35,556 bases of DNA from the NCBI GenBank assembly GCA_030426765.1, contig JAUHXV010000032.1, positions 1-35,556 on the forward strand, in the 5' to 3' direction. Of the stretch, positions 1 through 8,119 are shown piece after piece (positions within the stretch are counted from its first letter, which is position 1; every line of letters begins with the position of its first letter). The notes under the pieces were generated by a model. The model saw only the letters and a list, made by a program, of their open reading frames with translations, was not told the DNA's origin and did not search any database. The DNA is from Bacteroidia bacterium (GTDB lineage: Bacteria > Bacteroidota > Bacteroidia > Chitinophagales > Saprospiraceae). Both the position numbers and the translations under genes were made by a program.

Positions 1-1
1 C

Positions 2-1030
2 GATATGGCACGCTTGAAAAGTGAACTCCAGCAACATCACCACGATCTTTATGGCGCTTCCCTCAAGGAAAAGATGGTGGCGCGTAGTCCTGATATAGCG
101 AGAAAAATGTCAGGTAAAAAAGCAAAGCTGATGAATGCTTTGCAGTCAAATGTTATCACCGGCAGAATAGTCAAGTCAGTGCTTGGCCTGGATGCCAGAC
201 GAAAGCTTCCAACGTATGCCGAGTCTACCTGGACAATGTCGCGCGGAAAAGAAAACTCTCTGGATGATGCAAAGACACCTGATGTTATCCTGTTAGCTGA
301 CACCTATACCGAGTGTCATCATCCGCAGTCAGGCTTGGCAGCAATCCGGTTGCTCGAACATTTAGGTCAGCGTGTACTACTCCTCAATGCGGGATGCTGT
401 CAGCGTCCGCGTATTTCGCATGGTTTTCTGAAAGAGGCACAGGAACGCCTGGTACCTGTTCTTGAAAAACTTAAGCCATGGTTGTCCAAAGAAATTCCAA
501 TCGCCGTACTCGAACCGGGTTGTGCCTCAGCCTGGACAGATGATATTCCGGATCTGATCACTGACAGAACTTTAGCTGAAGCATTGAAGAAGATCCGGAC
601 GTTTGAATCATTGTTATTGGAAGTCATGCAAAGATCCAAAGATGCCTCCTCGCGAATTCGACCCATTGCTTCTGAAGTTGTCGTTCACGGACATTGTCAT
701 CAAAAATCCATCTTCGGTATGCGCGATATGCAATCCATCTTTGCGCACTGGCCGGAGGTAAAATACACGGAGATCGACAGCGGTTGCTGCGGAATGGCAG
801 GGTCCTTTGGGTATGAGGCTAAACATTATGAATTGTCGAAGAAAATGGCAGAGCGCGTACTGATTCCGGCGGTAAACGATCACCCTGACGCGCTGGTGAT
901 TGCCAACGGATTTAGTTGTCGGCACCAGATAGAAGATTTTTCCGGTCGCCAGAGCGTCCATATCGCGGAAGCTTTTGAGGTGGTGGAAACAACAAACAAG
1001 AGAAATACAACACCACATGTCCGGATTTAA
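2..1030 (+). CDS. FAD-binding/(Fe-S)-binding oxidoreductase (D-lactate dehydrogenase/YdiJ type), C-terminal part
   Basis: The frame is open from the first complete codon at base 2, so the gene starts left of the window; the ATG at 5 is internal. The visible 342 residues match the C-terminal cysteine-rich (CCG) half of large FAD plus Fe-S dehydrogenases that oxidise D-lactate, glycolate or similar 2-hydroxy acids and pass electrons to the respiratory chain. Two CCG-type repeats are visible: one with AGCCQRP near residue 131, the second with HGHCHQK near 228 and SGCCGMAGSFGYE near 257. In this family these cysteines bind a cluster or act in catalysis. The first motif has Gln where Gly is usual (GCCGRP). 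The FAD domain and the ferredoxin-like CxxCxxC motifs are not in the window, so the substrate cannot be named. The P450 start lies 14 bases inside its 3' end, suggesting co-transcription. Confidence 0.85.
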   Translation, partial: DMARLKSELQQHHHDLYGASLKEKMVARSPDIARKMSGKKAKLMNALQSNVITGRIVKSVLGLDARRKLPTYAESTWTMSRGKENSLDDAKTPDVILLADTYTECHHPQSGLAAIRLLEHLGQRVLLLNAGCCQRPRISHGFLKEAQERLVPVLEKLKPWLSKEIPIAVLEPGCASAWTDDIPDLITDRTLAEALKKIRTFESLLLEVMQRSKDASSRIRPIASEVVVHGHCHQKSIFGMRDMQSIFAHWPEVKYTEIDSGCCGMAGSFGYEAKHYELSKKMAERVLIPAVNDHPDALVIANGFSCRHQIEDFSGRQSVHIAEAFEVVETTNKRNTTPHVRI

Positions 1031-2345
1031 ATATCCTCCTACAGCGGACAGAATAAAAGGACTTCTGCAGGCCGGAAGGTTTATAAGAAATCCTATATCC
1101 ATCATTGATCAGACGGTCGTCGATTACGGAACGACGTACACGTTTTATATGGGGGGTATGCAAAAAGCAGTGCTGACCACAGACCCGGAAGCCGCGAGAC
1201 ATGTTCTTCAAAAAAATCACAAAGCATATGAGAAGTCTGTTATTGTGACAGATATTCTTGGAAAATATGTGGGCCATGGATTGCTGACCGCTACCGGAGA
1301 GTACTGGTTGCGTCAACGGCGATTGATACAGCCGGGTTTTCATAAACGAAAAATCGAATCTCTCGTGACCCTGATGCAGACAGAGGTGGACCGTTGCATG
1401 GATCGTTGGAAAGATAAAGCAGCCAATCCGTTTGATGCCTATGCTGAGATGAACCAACTTACCTTTCGTATTGTGGCTTCAGCGCTGTTCAGCACCTCAC
1501 TCGAGGAACACGGACTGATGCAACTGAGTCAGTTGATCAGCACCCTTCAATCTTTTATTATCCGCGAAGTGCGGCAACCGTATAAGCGATGGTGGTTTAA
1601 AATCTCCGGGCGTATTCGCAAGCATCTCGACATGGCCGAGGGTGCTCGAGACATCATCAGGGAGGTGATCCGTGAGCGGCGAAAGGAGGCTAACAAGCCC
1701 GATGATCTGCTTACGATGTTACTCGAGTCGGTCTACGAGGATACCGGTGAGGGGATGGATGACGAACAGCTCATTGATGAGTGTCTGATACTTTTTGTTG
1801 CCGGTCATGAAACCTCTGCCAATGCCTTGTCCTGGGCGATCTATCTGCTCGGCAAGCACCGCGATGAGTTGGAAAAAATACAACAGTCCGGTCCGGAGGA
1901 GAAGAAAACGCGCATTCGAAATGTCGTATTGGAAACTATGCGATTGTATCCGCCCGGATGGGTGGTAGACAGAATTTCCCTTCAGGAGGATCAGGTACTG
2001 GACTATCACTTGCCGAAGGACACACTGTGGATGATCTACATCCGCGGCATGCATCGAAATCCGGCGTACTGGAAATCTCCAGATCAGTTTGTCCCGGATC
2101 GATGGAATGATGAATCGCTCGACAGAAAAGCATATATGCCATTCGGTGCCGGCCCCCGATTGTGTATCGGCGAGCATTTTGCTATGATGGAAATGGAACT
2201 GATTTTGTCAGCGGTGCTTACCAGATGGGATATAGAGTTGTTAACTGCTGTGGTCCATGAGCAACCCCTGGTGACCTTGCGTCCGGAAGAAGAAGTGCTA
2301 ATTGCGATTAGTGCGCGGGATGTACAGACTTTAAATGACGAATAA
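1017..2345 (+). CDS. Cytochrome P450 monooxygenase
   Basis: This is a soluble haem-thiolate monooxygenase of 442 residues. The I-helix oxygen-binding motif FVAGHETSA, the K-helix ExxR (VLETMRLYP) and the haem loop FGAGPRLCIGEHFA with the axial ligand at Cys383 are all present, so it should be active. The sequence style resembles bacterial class-II-like P450s of the CYP102/CYP110 neighbourhood that take fatty acids or terpenoids, but the substrate is unknown and no ferredoxin or reductase partner lies beside it. I chose the ATG at 1017; a TTG at 975 would add 14 residues that do not look like a P450 N-terminus. The start overlaps the preceding oxidoreductase by 14 bases. Its last 38 bases overlap the end of the convergent YpdA gene. 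Confidence 0.93.
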   Translation: MSGFKYPPTADRIKGLLQAGRFIRNPISIIDQTVVDYGTTYTFYMGGMQKAVLTTDPEAARHVLQKNHKAYEKSVIVTDILGKYVGHGLLTATGEYWLRQRRLIQPGFHKRKIESLVTLMQTEVDRCMDRWKDKAANPFDAYAEMNQLTFRIVASALFSTSLEEHGLMQLSQLISTLQSFIIREVRQPYKRWWFKISGRIRKHLDMAEGARDIIREVIRERRKEANKPDDLLTMLLESVYEDTGEGMDDEQLIDECLILFVAGHETSANALSWAIYLLGKHRDELEKIQQSGPEEKKTRIRNVVLETMRLYPPGWVVDRISLQEDQVLDYHLPKDTLWMIYIRGMHRNPAYWKSPDQFVPDRWNDESLDRKAYMPFGAGPRLCIGEHFAMMEMELILSAVLTRWDIELLTAVVHEQPLVTLRPEEEVLIAISARDVQTLNDE

Positions 2346-3276
2346 TATTGTCCGCATGCTCTCTGGCATTTTCAATAAAAAACTTATTCGTTTTTAAGCC
2401 ACCGCAAACAACCCCCGCTACATACAAACCAGGAATGGATGTCTCGTGTGTGTCGGGATTGTAGATCAGGCCTTTTTCATCATTATCGTGTGTGTGAATA
2501 CCGATTTTGGCCAGAAACGAAAAATCGGGGCGATACCCGGTCATGGCGAGGACATAATCATTCTCGAGTGTGAGCGACCCATCGGGTGTCATGATGTCCA
2601 CAGATTTTTCAGCAATTGAAGTTACCGTACTGTTGAAATATGCTTTAATAGATCCTTCTTCAATTCGATTTTCAATATTGGGTTTGATCCAGTATTTGAC
2701 ACGGTCATTGATTTCCGGATCTCTGATCACCATGGTCACGTCGGCGCCTTTATGCCATAATTCTAATGCAACATCACACCCTGAGTTGGCGGCACCGACG
2801 ACCACCACTTTCTGATCGATATAGGGATGCGGTTCTTTGTAATAGTGACTCACTTTGGGAAGCGATTCTCCCGGAATATCCATGAGGACAGGCAAATCAT
2901 AAAAGCCGGTGGCCACAACAATGGCTTTGCTTTGGTAATCTCCTTTATCTGTTTTTACGGTAAATGTCTGATCAGCTTTATTAACCTCCTGAACTTCTTC
3001 ATAAAACCGAGCTTCGAGCTTCCAGCTTTCATACACGCGTCGATAATATTCCAGCGCTTCGCGTCGTGTGGGTTTCTCCCCATGACTGACAAACGGTACA
3101 TCGCCAATCTCAAGTAGTAGCGAAGTGGAAAAGAAAGTCATATTAGTTGGAAAGTGAAACAGCGTATTGACCAGCATGCCTTTGTCTATCATCAATGCTG
3201 AGTATCCCGCGCGTTTGGCTTCAATCGCGCAGGTCATGCCGATAGGTCCGGCACCGATGATAATGAGGTCGTACAT
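2308..3276 (-). CDS. ypdA: YpdA-family putative bacillithiol disulfide reductase (FAD/NAD(P)-binding)
   Basis: This 322-residue flavoprotein opens with the FAD-binding Rossmann motif IIIGAGPIGMTCAIEA, carries a second dinucleotide motif VVVGAANSGCDVALEL in the middle for NAD(P)H, and ends with a YVAGVVCGG segment typical of this class. YpdA enzymes reduce oxidised bacillithiol in the cytosol; whether this organism makes bacillithiol cannot be seen here. No CxxC redox pair of the thioredoxin-reductase type is present, which fits YpdA rather than TrxB. The track-style longer frame begins upstream, but the ATG at 3276 (MYDLIIIGAG) gives the normal family N-terminus. A TAGTTTTG -7 element lies only 6 bases upstream. 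The gene runs against the P450 and overlaps its end by 38 bases. Confidence 0.88.
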   Translation of the reverse strand: MYDLIIIGAGPIGMTCAIEAKRAGYSALMIDKGMLVNTLFHFPTNMTFFSTSLLLEIGDVPFVSHGEKPTRREALEYYRRVYESWKLEARFYEEVQEVNKADQTFTVKTDKGDYQSKAIVVATGFYDLPVLMDIPGESLPKVSHYYKEPHPYIDQKVVVVGAANSGCDVALELWHKGADVTMVIRDPEINDRVKYWIKPNIENRIEEGSIKAYFNSTVTSIAEKSVDIMTPDGSLTLENDYVLAMTGYRPDFSFLAKIGIHTHDNDEKGLIYNPDTHETSIPGLYVAGVVCGGLKTNKFFIENAREHADNIIRHLKSVHPAH

Positions 3277-3282
3277 AGCTTG

Positions 3283-3290
3283 CAAAACTA
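3283..3290 (-). promoter_or_regulatory. Bacteroidota -7 element for ypdA
   Basis: Read on the minus strand the site is TAGTTTTG, an exact match to the Bacteroidota TAnnTTTG consensus. No clear TTTG -33 box is visible at the usual distance. Its closeness to the ATG at 3276 would give a leader of only a few bases or none. Confidence 0.4.
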
Positions 3291-3484
3291 AAAAGTATAT
3301 GATTATGTTCATCGGAGCTGACGTGTATATAGTATTTACACGTAGATGAATTACTTTTTACAAGGCTGGTTTTGCATTTTAGGTGATCTCCTGCAGTGAA
3401 AAAGCTATTTTCGCCGGGAGCTGACAGCATCGAGTGATTGAGACAAACTATGGTGGAACGAAAAACTCAGCCTTCTGCATATTT

Positions 3485-5437
3485 ATGAAGAATACCATGG
3501 TCTTTGACCAACCCGCATATGAAACGGTAGCTCGAAAAGAATGGCTGGTCACGAATGGACTCGGTGGATTTGCTTCTTCATCCCTTTGCGGAGCAAACAC
3601 GCGTCGATATCATGGCGTTCTTGTCGCAGCGCTCCAACCACCGGGCGACAGAAAAGTACTCGTTTCTAAAATTGAGGAAAAGATCATTGCTGCCAAAGAG
3701 GAGTTTTTCCCTTCGACCAATGCGTATCCGGGAGCGATTCATCCGCAGGGGTATAAGCACCTGAAATCGTTTACCAGGATGCCACTACCTACATCCACCT
3801 TTGAGCAAGGAGGTCTCAGGTTTTCTAAGACAGTGTTTATGCGCGAGGGTATGAATACTTCTGTTGTGAGCTATACCAATGAAAGTAACGAGGCATTGCT
3901 GTTTGAATTAACACCCCTGCTCACGTATCGGGATTATCACCATCTTTTTCACGAAGATGATCGGTGGACTTTTCGGGTAAACATGTTGGACGAACGTTTT
4001 CTGGAAATCACCCCCGCGCAAGGTATCGCACCTTATTATTTTCGATTTACAGCCGGTGTTTTTTATGGGCAACCGGATTGGTACAGACACTTTCAGTATG
4101 CGCGAGAGGAAGAGCGAGGACTTGATTTTTCTGAAGATGCGGCCAGCATAGGGAAGGTCAGTTGTATGCTTGCTCCGGGTGAAATGACCTTCCTTGTTTT
4201 TGGAACAAACCTGAGCGAAGTATCCGGTGATCCCAGGGCCTGGAAAGAAGAAGAGATACGGCGGGTAAAAGCACTTGGTTCAAAAGAAAAAGATTCTTTT
4301 CTCGCAGATCTGATCACCAGTGGACATCAGTTTATAGTCAACAGGAACGGCACCGAAACAAAATCGATGATCGCCGGTTACCCCTGGTTTACCGATTGGG
4401 GAAGAGACACGATGATTGCGATGCGAGGTCTGGTGATTGCCACCGGAAAAAAGAAGCTGGCTAAATCTATCTTCAGGACTTTCATAAGTTATCTGGATCG
4501 TGGCATGATTCCAAATCGTTTTCCGGATCAGGGCGAAGAGCCGGAATACAATACCATGGATGCTACGCTCTGGATGTTTGTCGCGTTGTATGAATACTAC
4601 GAGCATTTTAAAGACAGGAAGTTTATCAGCGAAGTGTTTGATGCGTTGAAGGAAATTCTTGATGCGCATATGGAGGGTACGCGATATAATATTCACATTA
4701 CAGACGAAGGTTTGCTGTATGGGGGAGAATCGGGCGTTCAACTCACCTGGATGGATGCGAAAGTGGGCGATCATATCGTCACACCAAGACAAGGATGTCC
4801 GGTCGAGATCAATGCGCTTTGGTATAATGCACTGTCGATCTATGTTTATTTTGGCCGGGAGATCAAGCGTGAAGTAAAACCCTATGCCAGGCAGGCAAAA
4901 CACTTTCCCAAAATATTCCAAAAGTGGTTTGTCAACGACAAAGGGTATCTCTATGATGTCGTGGTTCCGGGCGAGTCGCCGGATGATGCGATCAGGCCCA
5001 ATATGTTATATGCGGTGAGCCTTCCTTTTTCCCCGCTCAACAAAACCATGAAAAAGAAAGTACTGAAGGTCGTCACAGAGCTTCTGTATACGGATTATGG
5101 GTTGCGATCCCTGTCTCCGGAACATCCGGATTATCAGCCTGTTTTCGCCGGCGATCCCTGGCAGCGCGATCATGCCTATCATCAGGGTACTGTCTGGTCG
5201 TTTCTTTGGGGCGAATATGCAATCGCTTACCTGCACGTGCATCAGCACAGACATAAAGCTGTAAAATGGGTTCTTGCTCACGTCCAACCACTCAAAGAGC
5301 ACTTTTATCTGGCGGAGGGGCTGCATGGTATCTCGGAAAACTTCGACGGGGAGCGTCCCTATGAAGGAAAGGGATGTATTCATCAGGCCTGGTCGATTGG
5401 GATGACAGTGCTGGCCCTTAAACGCGCGAAGACCTGA
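3485..5437 (+). CDS. Glycogen debranching enzyme (amylo-alpha-1,6-glucosidase family)
   Basis: This cytosolic enzyme hydrolyses alpha-1,6 branches of glycogen or glycogen-like polymers. The N-terminal domain begins with the family signature EWLVTNGLGGFASSSLCGAN followed by RRYHGVL. The C-terminal (alpha/alpha)6 barrel shows PWFTDWGRDTMIAMRG, NRFPDQGEEPEYNTMDATLW, LTWMDAKVGD and HQGTVWSFLWGEYA, which carry the acidic catalytic residues of this group. The length of 650 residues is normal for the prokaryotic type. A GTG at 3434 would add 17 residues; I prefer the ATG at 3485 because conserved sequence begins soon after it, and another ATG at 3497 is possible. The intergenic stretch before it (3277-3484) has no other gene. 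No glycogen synthase or branching gene is adjacent, so it appears to be a single-gene unit. Confidence 0.93.
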   Translation: MKNTMVFDQPAYETVARKEWLVTNGLGGFASSSLCGANTRRYHGVLVAALQPPGDRKVLVSKIEEKIIAAKEEFFPSTNAYPGAIHPQGYKHLKSFTRMPLPTSTFEQGGLRFSKTVFMREGMNTSVVSYTNESNEALLFELTPLLTYRDYHHLFHEDDRWTFRVNMLDERFLEITPAQGIAPYYFRFTAGVFYGQPDWYRHFQYAREEERGLDFSEDAASIGKVSCMLAPGEMTFLVFGTNLSEVSGDPRAWKEEEIRRVKALGSKEKDSFLADLITSGHQFIVNRNGTETKSMIAGYPWFTDWGRDTMIAMRGLVIATGKKKLAKSIFRTFISYLDRGMIPNRFPDQGEEPEYNTMDATLWMFVALYEYYEHFKDRKFISEVFDALKEILDAHMEGTRYNIHITDEGLLYGGESGVQLTWMDAKVGDHIVTPRQGCPVEINALWYNALSIYVYFGREIKREVKPYARQAKHFPKIFQKWFVNDKGYLYDVVVPGESPDDAIRPNMLYAVSLPFSPLNKTMKKKVLKVVTELLYTDYGLRSLSPEHPDYQPVFAGDPWQRDHAYHQGTVWSFLWGEYAIAYLHVHQHRHKAVKWVLAHVQPLKEHFYLAEGLHGISENFDGERPYEGKGCIHQAWSIGMTVLALKRAKT

Positions 5438-5511
5438 GCAGAGCCTTTCCGGAAAACGCCGGGATATTTGTATATTGGTGAGGCATAATTCTCTCACCCA
5501 ATACTGAATTA

Positions 5512-5958
5512 ATGAAACCCTCCATAGCGTTTCTCTGTACCCTCTTTTTGTTTTCTTCTCTGCAAGCCCAGAAAATCAAACCTTCAGAAGTACCCGATCC
5601 TGTGCTGACCAAATTTAGTCTGATCTACCCCGATGCCTCTCGAACCACCTGGACACAGGAAGAAGAGCACTATCAGGTGGCGTTTAAAAACGATAAAAAG
5701 AAGACAGAAGCTGTATTTACATCGGAAGGGAAAGTATTTCTGACACGGACGGAGATCAGGACTTGTGCGCTTCCTGAGCCGGCACTGGACTTTCTTCGGA
5801 AAGCGGACGCTGAGGTCAAAATTGAAGATGCCTGCATCGTCCAGGATCACCGCGGCGTCATCACCTTCAATGCGCATGTCGACGACAAATCCTATATATT
5901 TGACTGGACCGGGCAACATATGACTTCCGGAACTGTGGCGGTCAGCATCAATGAATAA
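5512..5958 (+). CDS. Secreted PepSY-like domain protein (copy 1)
   Basis: This is a 148-residue exported protein. A classic signal peptide ends near residue 19 (LFSSLQAQ), so the mature protein is probably periplasmic. The body holds the PepSY-like (DUF2874 type) pattern, with PDPVLTKFSLIYPDASRTTW followed by strands and a second half-repeat around IEDACIVQDHRGVITFNAHV. Such proteins are small inhibitor-like or binding folds of unknown role in Bacteroidota. The gene is followed 58 bases later by a paralogue with the same architecture (VPDKVKQSMESMYPQASKVQW), so the pair arose by tandem duplication. No partner gene hints at a function. Confidence 0.82.
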   Translation: MKPSIAFLCTLFLFSSLQAQKIKPSEVPDPVLTKFSLIYPDASRTTWTQEEEHYQVAFKNDKKKTEAVFTSEGKVFLTRTEIRTCALPEPALDFLRKADAEVKIEDACIVQDHRGVITFNAHVDDKSYIFDWTGQHMTSGTVAVSINE

Positions 5959-6016
5959 AATCGGAAATTCCTGATTTTAGTCGTATTTTTACTTTCAGAT
6001 AAATAAAACCTGTTAT

Positions 6017-6469
6017 ATGAAAATCCTGTATGTTTTTCTGGCTGTCTTATTTCTGTCGGTTCAGGCGGAAGCACAATCCATTCGCAGCAAAGATGTCCCA
6101 GATAAAGTGAAGCAGAGTATGGAATCGATGTATCCCCAGGCCTCTAAAGTCCAGTGGGAAATGCACGACGGCATGTACGAAGCTGCTTTTACAGTCAATG
6201 ATCAAAAGACTTCTGTAGTTTTTTCTAATCAGGGAGAATTCTCTGAGTCAGAATCAGAAATTACATTGGAGCAGTTACCTGACCTCGCTCAATATTATGT
6301 GACCTACCACTTGTCATCCGAGACCATCGAAGAAATTGAGATGGAAACAGATGCCCATGGTGTCATCACGTATGAAGTGGAGACCGATGGTGGTGAATAT
6401 ATATTCAGTGCGGAAGGAAAACTCCTGAGCCAGGAAATGGAAGATGACGACGAGGAAGGAGATGACTAA
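6017..6469 (+). CDS. Secreted PepSY-like domain protein (copy 2, acidic tail)
   Basis: A 150-residue paralogue of the preceding gene. It has a signal peptide ending near residue 20 (SVQAEAQ), then the same layout: VPDKVKQSMESMYPQASKVQW, a strand-rich middle, and VITYEVETDGGEYIFSAEGK near the end. It differs by a strongly acidic C-terminus (EMEDDDEEGDD) not found in copy 1, which could bind cations or a basic partner; that is inference. A TATTTTTA box about 30 bases upstream is one base off the -7 consensus, so it may have its own promoter. The function is unknown. Confidence 0.82.
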   Translation: MKILYVFLAVLFLSVQAEAQSIRSKDVPDKVKQSMESMYPQASKVQWEMHDGMYEAAFTVNDQKTSVVFSNQGEFSESESEITLEQLPDLAQYYVTYHLSSETIEEIEMETDAHGVITYEVETDGGEYIFSAEGKLLSQEMEDDDEEGDD

Positions 6470-6523
6470 GACATTGTCGAAACCTTTTTCAGTCTATTCA
6501 AACACTTGGTCGGTTCTGACATT

Positions 6524-7987
6524 CTAGTCAGCAAACTTTATTCGAATGAGGTTCAGCCGGTTGTTCCGCTCACTCGGCACGATACATTCATTGTACGCGA
6601 CCTGGATACCATCTTTAAACCGCAGTTTTAGTTTGTGGTAGTCGGTATTAAATACCGTTTTGCGCTCGATGTATCCGGTACCGCTGACTTCATAGCCGCC
6701 TACGGTATTTTCCTGTTTGATTTCATCATTAAACAAAAAACGCAATCGCTCAGGCGTTCGAAACAACATAAAAGAAGAGTACATCGCACCGTCATCCTGG
6801 GAGTATTGTCGTTTTCGCAAAACTTTTTCCCAGTGCTCTGTCCCGTCAGGGTGCACTGCACATAGGATCAAATCCTCAAAATAGTAATCTACCCATCCAT
6901 CTCGCAGATACGAACCACTTCCACGCGCCATAGGAAGGCTGGAGCGTCTGGAAAACTCTTTGACCATCTCCGCGATTATGACCACGCCTCCATCAGCTCT
7001 GAGGGCCACATCCTGCACCGTAAAATCCGAAACGCCTTTTGATGATCCACTGCCCCGCCCGTTGATTTCTGTCAGAAGCTCTTCATCAAAAGGCAGGTAG
7101 CTCAACAAGGGTGCGCGATTATTGTCGTACCGGATAAAATAAATGCCTTTTGCCCGGTTGGCATTGATATCACCATACAGACCTGTGACCACGAGACTGT
7201 TTTGCTGATGATCAAATACCGGATGTATATCCATCAGTTCCTGTTCGCCCAACCGAATCGTATCGTGCAGTACCTGATACGAGCCGGGGGATGAACTATA
7301 AATATGCAGGTACTGAGTTCTTTGGTTCAGTTTATTGGACTGAAGCGCTATAAAAAACTCACCCCTGTTGTTTACGACGATGGATCTGAAATCCTCAATC
7401 AGGTTTTTCCCTTCCAGATTGATGCGACTCACCGTCCCAATAGCTTTTGCATCGAGATCATAACTCAGTAAAGTGAGTCCTCTTTTCTGGTATTCAAAGA
7501 GCAGAACTTTGCTTTTGTCTTCCGACTCCTCCATAAAAATCCGGGGCGTGACGAATGCATTTTCGTACACGGTCATCGAAGATGTATCGATCAGATTGAC
7601 ATCATGGCTGTAGACGTAGTGCATGATATGGTAGATCCCTTTGATGCGTGTGCCAAACAAAACGTGAAAGCGATCTGAGTGCGCTACCACACCGATGATG
7701 TCGGGGCGTCCTTCACCTAAAAACATTTCGCGCTCCCATTTCAGATGCAGATCGCGATTAAAGGACTGAATAAAAAAACTGCTGCCCTTGTCACGGAACA
7801 GGAGCATATCGTCTTTTACCCACCCGAGGATAGAGTATGCGTAATCGTTTCTTAACGCCAGTTCGTCAGATATCGTTACCACCTGACTCTGTGCAGTTGG
7901 TACAAAGAGCGTGCTGGCCATCATTAAAAAATAGCCTAATGATGTGATTTGAAGATGTCTGAAAATATTTGAAAAAATGCCCCTCAT
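6524..7987 (-). CDS. Secreted protein of unknown function, probably beta-propeller-like
   Basis: I do not recognise this 487-residue protein. From the chosen ATG at 7987 it has a basic N-terminus followed by a hydrophobic run (SLGYFLMMASTLFVP) and TAQSQ, a plausible signal peptide. The rest is rich in short strands with repeated aromatic/acidic phrases, such as LHLKWEREMFL, YFIRYDNN and HPDGTEHWEKVLRK, in the style of secreted WD/beta-propeller proteins of Bacteroidota. No catalytic motif, no lipobox Cys and no Por sorting tail was seen. A longer frame starting at 8026 adds 13 non-conserved-looking residues and would cover the -7 promoter element, so it was not used. It is divergent from ftcD and shares a compact promoter region with it. 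Confidence 0.75.
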   Translation of the reverse strand: MRGIFSNIFRHLQITSLGYFLMMASTLFVPTAQSQVVTISDELALRNDYAYSILGWVKDDMLLFRDKGSSFFIQSFNRDLHLKWEREMFLGEGRPDIIGVVAHSDRFHVLFGTRIKGIYHIMHYVYSHDVNLIDTSSMTVYENAFVTPRIFMEESEDKSKVLLFEYQKRGLTLLSYDLDAKAIGTVSRINLEGKNLIEDFRSIVVNNRGEFFIALQSNKLNQRTQYLHIYSSSPGSYQVLHDTIRLGEQELMDIHPVFDHQQNSLVVTGLYGDINANRAKGIYFIRYDNNRAPLLSYLPFDEELLTEINGRGSGSSKGVSDFTVQDVALRADGGVVIIAEMVKEFSRRSSLPMARGSGSYLRDGWVDYYFEDLILCAVHPDGTEHWEKVLRKRQYSQDDGAMYSSFMLFRTPERLRFLFNDEIKQENTVGGYEVSGTGYIERKTVFNTDYHKLKLRFKDGIQVAYNECIVPSERNNRLNLIRIKFAD

Positions 7988-7995
7988 CTCAAACT

Positions 7996-8027
7996 GAAAG
8001 GTAGTCCCATTTTGGTAGAAAAACAAA
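7996..8027 (-). promoter_or_regulatory. Promoter of the secreted protein gene ending at 6524
   Basis: On the minus strand a TTTG (8024-8027) is followed after 20 bases by TACCTTTC (7996-8003), one base from the TAnnTTTG consensus. Spacing is ideal for the Bacteroidota housekeeping sigma factor. The leader would be very short. Confidence 0.55.
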
Positions 8028-8042
8028 ACCGGTCATAGTCTC

Positions 8043-8061
8043 CCGGCAGTCTTTTTGCCGG
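8043..8061. repeat. Inverted repeat between divergent promoters
   Basis: CCGGCA and TGCCGG arms with a 7-base loop lie exactly between the two back-to-back promoters of the 6524-7987 gene and ftcD. It could be an operator seen by both, or a weak terminator hairpin; the sequence alone does not decide. Confidence 0.35.
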
Positions 8062-8063
8062 AT

Positions 8064-8096
8064 TTTGTGTCAGATATCCGGTATGGCGTATTTTTG
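8064..8096 (+). promoter_or_regulatory. Promoter of ftcD
   Basis: TTTG (8064-8067), then 21 bases, then TATTTTTG (8089-8096): a full match to the Bacteroidota -33/-7 consensus. Transcription would begin about base 8102, leaving a leader of about 18 bases before the ATG at 8120. Confidence 0.65.
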
Positions 8097-8119
8097 CCCC
8101 CTGATTTTAAACTTATAGT

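Noticed and set aside
3434..3484. GTG extension of the glycogen debranching gene
   Set aside because: The extra 17 residues do not resemble the family N-terminus; an ATG lies at 3485.
4280..4921. A 213-codon minus-strand frame inside the glycogen debranching gene
   Set aside because: It lies fully within the conserved catalytic domain of the plus-strand enzyme and shows no protein-like motif.
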